Source of the DNA: CAJXSD01 sp964633145
GTDB taxonomy: Bacteria > Pseudomonadota > Alphaproteobacteria > Rhodobacterales > Rhodobacteraceae
Direction of reading: 5' to 3'
Assembly (NCBI GenBank): GCA_964633145.1
Contig: CAZWFE010000009.1
Location: forward strand, 1 to 64,000
DNA: 64,000 bases
The translations under genes were made by a program, and so were the position numbers. Of this stretch, positions 1 through 8,219 are shown in pieces (position 1 is the stretch's first letter; the number at the start of each line of letters is the position of its first letter). The notes under the pieces are model-generated. The model worked only from the letters and a program-made list of their open reading frames with translations, had not been told where the DNA came from and ran no database searches.

Positions 1-10
1 ATCCCAAGAC

Positions 11-116
11 TATCGTGACACATGTTCAAAGTGTCTGGATCTGATGTTGGGGTCGCAGCGCCGGCATTAGGTCATAGGATAACGGTGTCCCGATTGAAAT
101 TTTATCGCGACACCGT
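11..116. repeat. Inverted and direct repeats, possible mobile-element end
   Basis: The motif ATCGNGACAC occurs three times: forward at 12-21 (ATCGTGACAC), forward at 104-113 (ATCGCGACAC) and reversed at 86-95. The last two form a hairpin with perfect 8-bp arms ACGGTGTC (82-89) and GACACCGT (109-116). Several copies of one short motif in both orientations near a boundary resemble the terminal repeats of insertion sequences such as the IS21 family, but no transposase lies inside the window. It could instead be the 3' hairpin of pyrE, although no U-tract follows on that strand. Confidence 0.35.
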
Positions 117-124
117 CTGATATG

Positions 125-808
125 TTACACGCGGTCTTTGTTGGCCTCTTGCCAGTCGCGCGGTGCGTTTAGGAAGGTTTCGACCTCGGCCAGTGTTTCG
201 GCGTCAAAGCTGCCTTGGGCTTTGGCCTCGGCCAGAACATCCCACCATGTGCACAGCGAATGAAGGGTGACACCATGATCGCCCAGCGTTTTTTCGGTTT
301 CAGGGAAAATCCCGTAATAAAAGATGACCGCGGTGTGGGCACAGCTGGCCCCAGTTTCGCGGATGGCATCCACGAAAGACAGTTTTGATCCGCCGTCTGT
401 TGTCAGGTCTTCGACCAATAAAACGCGCTGTCCTTCGGACATTGCGCCTTCGATCCGGGCGTTTCGGCCGTAGCCTTTGGGTTTTTTGCGTACATAGGTC
501 ATGGGCAGCGCCATGCGTTCGGCGACGAAGGCGGCAAATGGGATGCCTGCGGTTTCACCGCCTGCGATGTTGTCGAATGCCTCGAACCCTGCGTTGCGCA
601 TCACGGTGACGGTCAGAAAATCCATCAAAGTCGCGCGAATGCGGGGATAGCTGATAAGCTTGCGGCAATCAATATAGGTGGGGCTGGGCAGACCAGAGGC
701 CAGTTTGAACGGTTCGCGCGCGTTAAAATGCACGGCCTGGATTTCCAAAAGCATACGCGCGGTCAGGCGCGCAATTTCGGTGGAGTCTGGGTAAGAAGAT
801 GGGATCAT
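125..808 (-). CDS. pyrE: Orotate phosphoribosyltransferase
   Basis: It joins orotate to PRPP to give orotidine 5'-phosphate, the fifth step of de novo pyrimidine synthesis, in the cytoplasm. The 227-residue product carries the PRPP-binding motif VLLVEDLTTDGG at residues 129-140 and the conserved loop YVRKKPKGYG at about 105-114. The frame stays open upstream, but the ATG at 808 is chosen because AAAGGAAC lies at ribosome-binding distance and the family N-terminus fits. It is downstream of pyrC on the same strand, so the two steps are probably co-transcribed. The dispersed 3' repeat lies in the 75 bp between them. Confidence 0.95.
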   Translation of the reverse strand: MIPSSYPDSTEIARLTARMLLEIQAVHFNAREPFKLASGLPSPTYIDCRKLISYPRIRATLMDFLTVTVMRNAGFEAFDNIAGGETAGIPFAAFVAERMALPMTYVRKKPKGYGRNARIEGAMSEGQRVLLVEDLTTDGGSKLSFVDAIRETGASCAHTAVIFYYGIFPETEKTLGDHGVTLHSLCTWWDVLAEAKAQGSFDAETLAEVETFLNAPRDWQEANKDRV

Positions 809-841
809 CGCGCTGTTCCTTTGGTTTGGGGCGAAGGCGTG

Positions 842-883
842 GTTGGGACGCCTTCGGCGAGAGTATTTTTGCAAAAATGAAAG
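842..883 (-). repeat. Dispersed 3' repeat, copy 1
   Basis: Read in the sense of pyrC, this unit starts directly after the stop codon with CTTTCATTTTTGCAAAAATA, then a short CGCCGAAGGCG stem-loop. Copies occur at 34408-34449 (about 85 percent identical over the whole unit) and, core only, at 59415-59436. All three have the same orientation and each lies just 3' of a minus-strand gene. ATTTTTGCAAAAAT is itself a palindrome. I recall very similar elements behind many Rhodobacteraceae genes; their role is unknown to me. Confidence 0.75.
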
Positions 884-1924
884 CTAGGTCGCGGACCAAT
901 AGACATCAAAACCGGGATCAAAGACCGTGACGGGGCCGTTTTTGGTGTCGATTTTATCTGGGAAAGTGACTGGCGTATCAGATTTTGTGAGTGTGAGTAT
1001 TCCTTGGTTTTGTGGCAAGCCGTAAAAGTTGGGGCCATTTTCACAGGCAAATTTTGATAGGTTCTGCAGAGCGTTTTCCTGTTCAAAGACATGCGCAAGG
1101 AGCGGCATGGTGTTGGTCGCAGTAAAACATCCTGCGCAGCCACAAGCCGAGAGTTTATCGTTGTCGAGATGTGGCGCGCTGTCAGTGCCTAGAAAAAATC
1201 GGGCGTCACCACTGGTGGCGGCTGCGCGCAGGGCCAGGCGGTGGGTTTCACGTTTTGCGACTGGCAAACAATAGTAATGCGGTTTAATACCACCAACTAA
1301 GATGTGGTTGCGATTGATAATCAGGTGGTGCGTGGTGATGGTTGCGCCAAGGTTTTTATCAGCCGAGCGTGCATAGTCCACACCGTCTTTGGTTGTGATA
1401 TGTTCCATCACAACGCGCAGGTCCGGTATGGCGCGACGCAGTGGGTCAAGGACGGTGTCGATAAAGACGGCTTCGCGGTCGAAAATGTCGATGTCTACTG
1501 TGGTCACTTCGCCATGTACGCACAACGGACAGCCGATTTCTGCCATTTTTTCCAATACGGGGCGCACGGCGTCAATCGCACGAACTCCAGAGGCTGAATT
1601 GGTTGTCGCCCCGGCTGGATAGAGTTTCACGGCTTTGATCAGGCCGCTGGTATAGGCTGCGGCAAGGTCGTCTGGATCCGTTGTTTCGGTTAGATAAAGC
1701 GTCATAAGTGGCGTAAAATTGCTGCCCTCGGGGCGGGCGGCTAGAATGCGGTCGCGATAGTGTGCAGCTTGGTCACCTGTGACCACGGGTGGCACCAAAT
1801 TGGGCATAATGATTGCGCGGTCAAAGTGGCGGGTCGTTTCTGGCAAAACAGCGCGCAGCATATCGCCGTCGCGCAGGTGCAGGTGCCAGTCATCAGGGCG
1901 GGGGATGGTCAAGGTCTGTGTCAT
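884..1924 (-). CDS. pyrC: Dihydroorotase
   Basis: It cyclises carbamoyl-aspartate to dihydroorotate, step three of pyrimidine synthesis. At 346 residues it matches the short class II (E. coli-type) enzyme. The metal-binding HLHLRDG motif is at residues 14-20, and a KLYPAGATTNS segment near residue 100 contains the lysine expected to be carboxylated between the two zinc ions. The end has no extension. pyrE follows 75 bp downstream on the same strand. The Shine-Dalgarno before the ATG is weak. The identification is secure. Confidence 0.95.
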   Translation of the reverse strand: MTQTLTIPRPDDWHLHLRDGDMLRAVLPETTRHFDRAIIMPNLVPPVVTGDQAAHYRDRILAARPEGSNFTPLMTLYLTETTDPDDLAAAYTSGLIKAVKLYPAGATTNSASGVRAIDAVRPVLEKMAEIGCPLCVHGEVTTVDIDIFDREAVFIDTVLDPLRRAIPDLRVVMEHITTKDGVDYARSADKNLGATITTHHLIINRNHILVGGIKPHYYCLPVAKRETHRLALRAAATSGDARFFLGTDSAPHLDNDKLSACGCAGCFTATNTMPLLAHVFEQENALQNLSKFACENGPNFYGLPQNQGILTLTKSDTPVTFPDKIDTKNGPVTVFDPGFDVYWSAT

Positions 1925-1983
1925 AGGGCTGCGTTACACAAAGTTTGCAATGGGTTCCAGTGTTAATTCAAATGTCGCCGGTA

Positions 1984-2949
1984 TCAAGATGTTTTCAAGC
2001 GTTTGATCATTTGAACATGGAACCCAGTCATAGGTTGGGTTGGCAAGAGCATCAGCAGGCGTTTGGCTAGGTTTTCCATATGGTTGTCTTGCATAATTTG
2101 GGGCAGGATGTTTTTACGCCACTGCTGGCTGTTGGTTTCGCAGTCTTGCATCATGGGCAGGCTGCGCAATTGTTCCAAATTTTTCTGGATCTGTGATTTT
2201 TTATCCATATCTGTTTCAATTGTTTCGAAATTGAAATTGTGATCGATCCAAAATGCCAAAGGATCCAGAATATGCTGGGATTTGGGGGCGTTCGCGGCCA
2301 GATCGATCAAAAAATCGCAGACCGATCGCAATGGATAGCTGTTTAATTGCGCCCATGCAAATCGATCTGCAGTTAATAACCGCGCGCGTTGGGGGAATTT
2401 CAACGCGCGGCCCGATCCGTCCAGCCATGTGGCAGGCTCTGGATCGGAGATACGGTGCAGATAGGCGGGCAGGTGGTTTGTGATCGCGCGATTGAGGATC
2501 GTGGGCGCGCCTCTAAGATGGGTTTGAAAAACGGGGTTTGGGGATGGATCGACCAAACCGTTGTTGCCAAAATACCGCCGCGATAGGGACAGGCCCGTTG
2601 AATCGGGGATTTGTGATGTCAATTCGGGCAAGGTGCCACCATCTAGATGAATGATCAAAAAATCATCCATATCCACACATAAAACCCAATCCGTTTCGAC
2701 CATGCCAAGCGTTTTTGCTGCAGTGGCAATCGCCTGTTTTGGCGTGGTGGATGCATCTGAGTAGGCATCTTGCGGGATATGTGTGATATGCCCATATTGG
2801 TGCAGAATGGACAGCATTTGCTGGGTGTCATCATCGCTAGGATATGAAATCACGACCAGATCAATATCGCCCAGCGTTTGATAATGGCTGACCCATTCCA
2901 AAATCTGATGCGCCTGGTTGTGCGCAAAGGTTATAACAGAATGTCGCAT
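1984..2949 (-). CDS. Glycosyltransferase family 2-like protein
   Basis: This 321-residue protein probably transfers a sugar from a nucleotide sugar to a surface polysaccharide or similar acceptor; the substrate is not visible. The N-terminus (SVITFAHNQAHQILEWVSHY) and the acidic motif LCVDMDDFL at residues 90-98 fit the Glyco_tranf_2_4 type, in which a DxDD/DxDE motif binds the metal and donor. No membrane segment or signal peptide is seen. It is a single gene divergent from the MoxR gene and has no polysaccharide cluster around it, so it may act alone on a cell-surface glycan. Confidence 0.7.
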   Translation of the reverse strand: MRHSVITFAHNQAHQILEWVSHYQTLGDIDLVVISYPSDDDTQQMLSILHQYGHITHIPQDAYSDASTTPKQAIATAAKTLGMVETDWVLCVDMDDFLIIHLDGGTLPELTSQIPDSTGLSLSRRYFGNNGLVDPSPNPVFQTHLRGAPTILNRAITNHLPAYLHRISDPEPATWLDGSGRALKFPQRARLLTADRFAWAQLNSYPLRSVCDFLIDLAANAPKSQHILDPLAFWIDHNFNFETIETDMDKKSQIQKNLEQLRSLPMMQDCETNSQQWRKNILPQIMQDNHMENLAKRLLMLLPTQPMTGFHVQMIKRLKTS

Positions 2950-3035
2950 ATTTGGATCCTAGATTGACACACCACCCCAATCCTAGCGCGGAATATCGCC
3001 TGTCAAAAGGACGAAAGTATAAAAATTTATTGTTT

Positions 3036-3071
3036 CGCTTGACCTTAGGTGTTTGGCGTGCAGCATATTGG
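3036..3071 (+). promoter_or_regulatory. Candidate promoter of the moxR-coxE-xdhC operon
   Basis: TTGACC at 3039-3044 is followed after 18 bp by GCATAT at 3063-3068, which would start transcription just before the two possible start codons at 3078 and 3090. The match to the sigma-70 consensus is moderate, so this is tentative. Confidence 0.3.
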
Positions 3072-3089
3072 GAAACGATGGGGGACAAA

Positions 3090-3998
3090 ATGGTTCACTT
3101 TAGCACAATTGATGACATGCAATCGGCACTGCACGCGCAGGGCTATGTCAGCCATCGCGCGTTGACCACAGTTTTGTTTTTATCGTTGAAATTGGGGCGC
3201 CCCATGTTCCTTGAAGGTGAGGCGGGCGTTGGCAAAACCGAAATTGCCAAGGTGTTGGCGCAGGTCTTGGATCGGCGATTGATCCGTTTGCAATGTTACG
3301 AAGGGCTGGATGCGTCAACCGCCGTTTATGAATGGAATTTTGCCGCGCAGATGATCGCCATTCGCACGGCCGAGGCGGCGGGTCAAACAGACCGCAGCGC
3401 GCTGCAATCAGATTTGTTTTCAGATGATTTTCTGATCAAACGCCCGCTGTTGCAGGCGATGCAACCCGATGAACGTGGCGCGCCGATTTTATTGATTGAT
3501 GAACTTGATCGCACGGATGCCCCGTTCGAGGCATTTTTGCTAGAAGCATTGTCAGATTTTCAGGTGACAATTCCCGAACTGGGCACGATCCGCGCGCCTG
3601 AACCACCCATCGTGATATTGACATCAAACCGCACCCGTGAGGTACATGATGCCCTAAAGCGACGTTGTTTGTATCACTGGGTGGATTACCCTGATTTTGC
3701 GACTGAACTTGACATCTTACAAACCCGCGCGGGGGATGTGGCATTGGATCTTAGCCGTGAAATCGTGGCCTTTGTTCAGGCACTGCGGACCGAGGATATT
3801 TTCAAAAAACCAGGTGTCGCCGAAACGATTGATTGGGCCAAATGTTTGCTGGCCTTGGATGTTGTGTCCCTGACACCCGAGGTAATTTCAGATACCTTGG
3901 GTGCCGTGTTAAAATACCAAGACGACATTGCCAAAATCCAAGGGTCTGAAGCCGCGCGTTTGTTAGAGAAAGCAAAACAATCCTTGGCGGACACTTGA
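3090..3998 (+). CDS. MoxR-family AAA+ ATPase (CoxD-like)
   Basis: MoxR ATPases act as chaperones that, with a VWA partner, help insert cofactors or assemble metalloenzymes; CoxD does this for CO dehydrogenase-type molybdenum hydroxylases. The 302-residue product has Walker A GEAGVGKT at 43-50 and Walker B ILLIDELD at 133-140. The start at 3090 is chosen because GGGGGA precedes it at good distance; an ATG at 3078 adds four residues, and the open frame further upstream is not conserved-looking. The VWA gene follows after 6 bp, then xdhC and a molybdopterin-binding gene. No hydroxylase structural gene is in the window. Confidence 0.85.
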   Translation: MVHFSTIDDMQSALHAQGYVSHRALTTVLFLSLKLGRPMFLEGEAGVGKTEIAKVLAQVLDRRLIRLQCYEGLDASTAVYEWNFAAQMIAIRTAEAAGQTDRSALQSDLFSDDFLIKRPLLQAMQPDERGAPILLIDELDRTDAPFEAFLLEALSDFQVTIPELGTIRAPEPPIVILTSNRTREVHDALKRRCLYHWVDYPDFATELDILQTRAGDVALDLSREIVAFVQALRTEDIFKKPGVAETIDWAKCLLALDVVSLTPEVISDTLGAVLKYQDDIAKIQGSEAARLLEKAKQSLADT

Positions 3999-4004
3999 TC
4001 CATC

Positions 4005-5261
4005 ATGGCTGAATACGCACCCATTACTATTCCGGATGACCCCAAATTGGCCCAAAATATCATGCATTTTGGGCGTGCCTTACGGCGGGCTGGTTTGGCC
4101 ATCGGGCCTGGGCGTATTTTGAATGCTATTGAGGCGGTTCAAGCCATTGGATTTACAAACAAAGCCGATTTTTTTTGGACACTACATGCTTGTTTCGTCG
4201 ATCGGCCTGAACATCGTACAGTGTTTGCCCAGATTTTTCGTCTGTATTGGCGCGATCCGCGGTTTTTGGAACATATGATGTCGCTGATGCTGCCGGCCGT
4301 GCGCGGTGTCCAAGAGGAACGCAAAGCGTATGCAGCAGAAAAACGCGCGGCTGAGGCGCTGTTGGATGGCAACAGCCCTGATGTTCCACAACAAGAAAAC
4401 GAAGCCGACCAAACACGGATTGATGTGGATGCTTCGTTTACAACATCGGCCCAAGAAAAATTAAAGACATTAGATTTTGAACAAATGAGCACGGCCGAAA
4501 TCGCCATGGCACAGCGTATGCTGGCGCAGCTGCGGCTGCCTGTTCAACCATTGCAATCGCGGCGCAGCCACGCCAGCCATGTCAAAAAACAGATTGATCC
4601 ACGCCGTACGATGCAAACTGTTTTGCGGCGGGGCGGTGATTTTGGCGCATTGGCCTATCGCCGGCCACGATTGAAATGGCCGAACTTGGTTGTTTTGTGC
4701 GATATTTCGGGATCAATGTCGCAATACAGTCGCATGGTGCTGCATTTTTTGCATGCAGTTGCCAACCATCAGGGGCAGGGGTGGGCAAAATTGCATGCCT
4801 TTACCTTTGGAACACGGTTGACCAATATTACCCACCATTTGGCGCAGCGTGATGTTGATGCGGCTTTGGCGCGGGCGGGCGCGCAGGCGCAGGATTGGCA
4901 GGGCGGCACCCGTATTGCCGGCGCATTGCATCGGTTCAATCACGATTGGTCACGCCGCGTGATGGGACAGGGGGCCGTGGTGTTGTTGATCACGGATGGT
5001 TTGGATCGGGATCCGCAGTATGATCTGGCGCTTGAAATGCAGCGATTGCAACTGTCTGCACGTCGTTTGATATGGCTAAATCCCCTGCTGCGATGGGACG
5101 GGTTTGCCCCACAGGCGGCTGGCATTCGTGCCATGTTGCCCTATGTTGACAGTTTCCGCGCGGCCCATTCCATTTCATCGCTCGAGGATCTGGCACGCGT
5201 CATATCCGTGTCACATGATACGGGCGAAAAATCTAGGTTAATGGCCATGTTGGCAAACTGA
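4005..5261 (+). CDS. VWA-domain protein, CoxE-like
   Basis: This 418-residue protein belongs to the CoxE group that works with CoxD ATPases to mature molybdenum hydroxylases. The N-terminal 180 residues are helical and charged; the C-terminal half is a von Willebrand A domain with the MIDAS motif DISGS at residues 233-237 and a later TDG near residue 331. It ends 12 bp before xdhC. The MoxR/VWA pairing is typical of this system. The client enzyme must be encoded elsewhere in the genome. Confidence 0.85.
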   Translation: MAEYAPITIPDDPKLAQNIMHFGRALRRAGLAIGPGRILNAIEAVQAIGFTNKADFFWTLHACFVDRPEHRTVFAQIFRLYWRDPRFLEHMMSLMLPAVRGVQEERKAYAAEKRAAEALLDGNSPDVPQQENEADQTRIDVDASFTTSAQEKLKTLDFEQMSTAEIAMAQRMLAQLRLPVQPLQSRRSHASHVKKQIDPRRTMQTVLRRGGDFGALAYRRPRLKWPNLVVLCDISGSMSQYSRMVLHFLHAVANHQGQGWAKLHAFTFGTRLTNITHHLAQRDVDAALARAGAQAQDWQGGTRIAGALHRFNHDWSRRVMGQGAVVLLITDGLDRDPQYDLALEMQRLQLSARRLIWLNPLLRWDGFAPQAAGIRAMLPYVDSFRAAHSISSLEDLARVISVSHDTGEKSRLMAMLAN

Positions 5262-5273
5262 TAGGATCGTTAC

Positions 5274-6257
5274 ATGCAACAGACAGATCAGAATTTTGAC
5301 CAAATCCCAGAAACCGCACTGGCATGGCACACGGCCGGCAAGGGTGCGGTTTTGGCCACCGTTATTGAAACGTGGGGGTCTGCACCGCGGCGCGTTGGTG
5401 GACAAATGGTGATTAACGCCGATGGTGATATGCAGGGATCCGTATCGGGCGGCTGTGTCGAAGGGGCGGTGATCCTAGAGGCACAAGAGGCATTGGACAC
5501 TGGCCAGACCGGTGTTTTGGAATATGGCGTGTCAGATGGCGATGCCTTTGCCGTTGGCTTGGCCTGTGGTGGCAAAATTCGTGTTTTGCTGGAACCTATC
5601 GGCGACACAGGATTACCGCCGCAGATGTTGCGCGATTTGGTTGATGCACGGGCCAATCGGGTGCCTGTGGCTTATGTCGTTGATTTGGACAGTTATCAGC
5701 GACGGTTGGCGTTTGACGGATATGATGATTTGTTCCGTTTGGACCGCTCGGGCATCCAAGAGGGGACACAAACCTTTGTAGGCTTGCACAATCCGCCGGT
5801 GCGGGTGGTCATTGTGGGCGCAGTGCATATTGCACAGACCTTGGTCCCAATGCTGCGATTGGTGGGCATTGATCCCATTATCATTGACCCGCGTGATGGG
5901 TTTGCATCGCAGGCGCGGTTTGGGGGTGTCGATATTATTCCCGATTGGCCAGACGAGGCATTGCACACATTGCGTCCCGATGCGCGCACAGGGATTGTAT
6001 TGTTGACCCATGACCCTAAACTGGACGATCCAGCCCTGCAAATTGCACTGGCATCTGACGTGTTCTATATCGGTGCCTTGGGGTCCAAGCGGACCCATGC
6101 CAAACGTATCGATCGCCTGCACGATATGGGGTTTAAGGACGACGACATTGCCCGTATCTGTGGGCCGATTGGGTTAAATATTGGCGCGGCAACACCTGCA
6201 GAAATTGCCGCATCCATTTTGGGGCAGATCGTTCAAACCCTTAGGTCGCCCGTATGA
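5274..6257 (+). CDS. XdhC/CoxI-family molybdenum cofactor maturation protein
   Basis: XdhC proteins bind molybdenum cofactor and promote its sulfuration and insertion into xanthine dehydrogenase-type enzymes. In this 327-residue protein the N-terminal XdhC_CoxI domain has APRRVGGQM near residue 37 and SGGCVEGAV near 60, and a second cysteine in LACGGKIRV near 103. The C-terminal part is a Rossmann-like domain starting around VVIVGAVHIAQ (residues 179-189). The stop overlaps the start of the next gene by 4 bp (ATGA), which implies coupled translation. A clear RBS is not seen before the ATG at 5274. Confidence 0.88.
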   Translation: MQQTDQNFDQIPETALAWHTAGKGAVLATVIETWGSAPRRVGGQMVINADGDMQGSVSGGCVEGAVILEAQEALDTGQTGVLEYGVSDGDAFAVGLACGGKIRVLLEPIGDTGLPPQMLRDLVDARANRVPVAYVVDLDSYQRRLAFDGYDDLFRLDRSGIQEGTQTFVGLHNPPVRVVIVGAVHIAQTLVPMLRLVGIDPIIIDPRDGFASQARFGGVDIIPDWPDEALHTLRPDARTGIVLLTHDPKLDDPALQIALASDVFYIGALGSKRTHAKRIDRLHDMGFKDDDIARICGPIGLNIGAATPAEIAASILGQIVQTLRSPV

Positions 6258-7261
6258 TTTTTGGGCAGACAGCGGTTGATGATGCGATGGGGCATATTTT
6301 GGCGCATTCGATTGCGCTGGGCCGCCGCCGACTGCGCAAGGGCTGTGTTTTGAATGCTGATGATATTGACCTGTTGCAACAGCATAATATCGCGCAGGTT
6401 GTCACCGCGCAGCTAGAACCCGATGATATACACGAAGATGTCGCGGCCACCCAATTTGCCCAGGCTATTTGCCCTGATCCAGATGTGGCCCATGTGACCG
6501 TGACACCCGCGCATACGGGGCGGGTCAATATCATCGCAAAATGTGCAGGCGTTGTGCGGTTGGACGCTGATCGTTTGATCCAAGCAAACGCAGTAAATCC
6601 AATGGTTTCGGTGGCCACCGTGCCCCCATACCAGCAAATGGCCGCGGGCGGATTGATTGCCACTGTCAAAATCATCAGCTACGCGGTCCCTAAATCAGAT
6701 TTGGCGCAGGCGATGGATCTGGCACAATCATCAGTATCCTTGCTGCCCGTTCAATTCAAAACCGCCTGTTTGATTTGTACGCACACCGGTCCAAATCCGG
6801 ATGCAGGCGGGGCCGATGCTATCACGGCCCGGTGCGATGCCTTGGGCATTGCACTGGAACAGGTCCGACATTGCCCACATGATACGGTTGCGCTGGCCAA
6901 AACCTTGGCAAGTGTGACAAGTGATTTGATCCTAATCCTAACCGGATCGGCCACATCCGATGAACACGATACTGCGCCAGCAGCCCTGCGGCAGGCGGGC
7001 GGGCATGTCGCGCGATTTGGCATGCCGGTTGATCCTGGCAATCTGTTGTTTTACGGCAAACTTGGTGATCGGCCCGTTATCGGATTGCCGGGCTGTGCGC
7101 GATCCATTGCATTAAACGGGGCTGATTGGGTTTTGTCGCGTGTGGTCTGTGGCTGTCCGCCAAATGATACCGATTTCGCGCAAATGGCCATTGGTGGTCT
7201 GTTAAAGGAAATCCCGACCCGTCCACAACCACGGCGCAAAGCGCGCAGTGTGTCCAGTTAG
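6254..7261 (+). CDS. Molybdopterin-binding (MoeA/MogA-like) protein
   Basis: This 335-residue protein resembles the molybdopterin-binding proteins that sit beside xdhC in roseobacter cox-type clusters, where they are often misannotated as a diphosphocytidyl-methylerythritol kinase. The visible MoCF-like features are an ILTGSATSDEHD segment near residue 230 and GLPGCARS near 278. The N-terminal half (CVLNADDIDLL, then TGRVNIIAK) is consistent with the COG0303-like family. It is translationally coupled to xdhC. It ends directly at the repeat and terminator that border the assembly gap. The exact reaction is inferred, not shown. Confidence 0.75.
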   Translation: MIFGQTAVDDAMGHILAHSIALGRRRLRKGCVLNADDIDLLQQHNIAQVVTAQLEPDDIHEDVAATQFAQAICPDPDVAHVTVTPAHTGRVNIIAKCAGVVRLDADRLIQANAVNPMVSVATVPPYQQMAAGGLIATVKIISYAVPKSDLAQAMDLAQSSVSLLPVQFKTACLICTHTGPNPDAGGADAITARCDALGIALEQVRHCPHDTVALAKTLASVTSDLILILTGSATSDEHDTAPAALRQAGGHVARFGMPVDPGNLLFYGKLGDRPVIGLPGCARSIALNGADWVLSRVVCGCPPNDTDFAQMAIGGLLKEIPTRPQPRRKARSVSS

Positions 7262-7307
7262 TCAAAAAAAACAGGGCACCTAAGGGCCCTGTTTTCCAAC
7301 CAATGTT
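7261..7307 (+). repeat. 47-bp contig end, left copy
   Basis: These 47 bases are identical to 7408-7454 on the other side of the N run. They include the last base of the preceding gene's stop codon and the shared terminator hairpin. The most economical reading is that two contigs overlap here and the gap has negative real length. Confidence 0.9.
7264..7295. terminator. Bidirectional rho-independent terminator
   Basis: Arms AACAGGGC (7270-7277) and GCCCTGTT (7286-7293) are flanked by seven A on one side and four T on the other. The stronger U-tract is on the minus strand, so it serves infC best and also ends the xdhC operon. The hairpin appears again at 7411-7442 because of the duplicated contig end. 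Confidence 0.85.
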
Positions 7308-7407
7308 NNNNNNNNNNNNNNNNNNNNNNNNNNNNNNNNNNNNNNNNNNNNNNNNNNNNNNNNNNNNNNNNNNNNNNNNNNNNNNNNNNNNNNNNNNNNN
7401 NNNNNNN
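7308..7407. other. Scaffold gap of 100 N
   Basis: Exactly 100 undetermined bases, a conventional placeholder length for unknown gap size. Its two flanks are identical for 47 bp, which suggests that no sequence is actually missing. Confidence 0.98.
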
Positions 7408-7454
7408 GTCAAAAAAAACAGGGCACCTAAGGGCCCTGTTTTCCAACCAATGTT
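7408..7454 (+). repeat. 47-bp contig end, right copy with terminator
   Basis: Identical to 7261-7307, including the hairpin (here 7417-7440). After 7454 the sequence runs into the 3' end of infC. Confidence 0.9.
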
Positions 7455-7481
7455 GTCCAAGCTGAGTTGTCCAAGCGGATG

Positions 7482-8030
7482 TTATGCTTTGGCCAGTGGG
7501 CCAATCATCATCGTCATTTGACGACCTTCCATCTTGGGCATGTTTTCCACCTTGCCGGTCTCTTTGACATCCTCGGCCACGCGGTGCAACAATTCGCGAC
7601 CCAAATCTTGGTGGGCCATTTCACGACCACGGAACCGCAGAGTGATCTTAACTTTGTCACCGTTTTGCAAAAACTTTAGCACGCTGCGCATTTTCACTTC
7701 GTAGTCGTGCGTATCGGTGCCGGGGCGGAATTTAATTTCCTTAACCTCGATCACTTTTTGTTTTTTACGCGCTTCAGATTCGCGTTTTTGCTGTTCGTAT
7801 TTGTATTTCCCGTAATCCATAATTTTACATACGGGGGGATTTGCATTTGGTGAAATTTCGACCAAATCTAATCCGGCGTCCTCAGCCATTTCTTGGCCAC
7901 GTTCTGGGGTAACAACCCCGACGTTTTCGCCATCGGCTCCGATCAGACGGATTTCAGGGCAACGGATACGATCATTGACCCGTGGGCCCGAGTCGCGCGA
8001 AGGTGGCGCATTGTGCGGTTTGCGAGCTAT
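7482..8030 (-). CDS. infC: Translation initiation factor IF-3 with AUA start codon
   Basis: IF-3 binds the 30S subunit, keeps the subunits apart and proofreads the initiator codon. The 182-residue frame begins with ATA at 8030-8028, preceded by AAGGA eight bases upstream. The frame has a TAA 24 bases before the ATA, and no ATG, GTG or TTG occurs until residue 47, inside the conserved N-domain. Translation from the ATA gives IARKPHNAPP and then RVNDRIRCPEIRLIG, the usual alphaproteobacterial N-terminus. The C-domain has FRGREMAHQ near residue 135. IF-3 genes commonly use rare start codons for autoregulation. A start placed at the first ATG (7889) would delete the N-domain. Confidence 0.93.
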   Translation of the reverse strand: MARKPHNAPPSRDSGPRVNDRIRCPEIRLIGADGENVGVVTPERGQEMAEDAGLDLVEISPNANPPVCKIMDYGKYKYEQQKRESEARKKQKVIEVKEIKFRPGTDTHDYEVKMRSVLKFLQNGDKVKITLRFRGREMAHQDLGRELLHRVAEDVKETGKVENMPKMEGRQMTMMIGPLAKA

Positions 8031-8181
8031 GGTTTTGTTCCTTGTGTTGTTTTAAACAGTAATATCCGTACACTATCCTTGGCACAGCAGAACATCAAGC
8101 AAGAATCCGCCGTTTTACATGCCATGATTGATGAAATTCTTTGCAGTTCCCAGATATTTGGTATCAACCGCGGGCATGCGT

Positions 8182-8198
8182 CGTGCAGCATCTGCACG
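8182..8198 (+). promoter_or_regulatory. Hairpin in the 5' leader of the 11-mer repeat protein
   Basis: Perfect 7-bp arms CGTGCAG and CTGCACG enclose a 3-base loop, ending 8 bases before the AAAGGGA ribosome-binding site (8206-8212). It could influence translation or mRNA stability, or be an operator; the sequence alone does not decide. Confidence 0.5.
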
Positions 8199-8219
8199 CG
8201 CAATTGAAAGGGATGCAAA

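Noticed and set aside
809..874. Longer N-terminus for pyrE
   Set aside because: The extra residues run back through the dispersed repeat and have no RBS; the ATG at 808 has AAAGGAAC and matches the family.
7077..7521. Open frames that read through the run of N
   Set aside because: They arise only because N codons contain no stop; they join two copies of the terminator and are artefacts.
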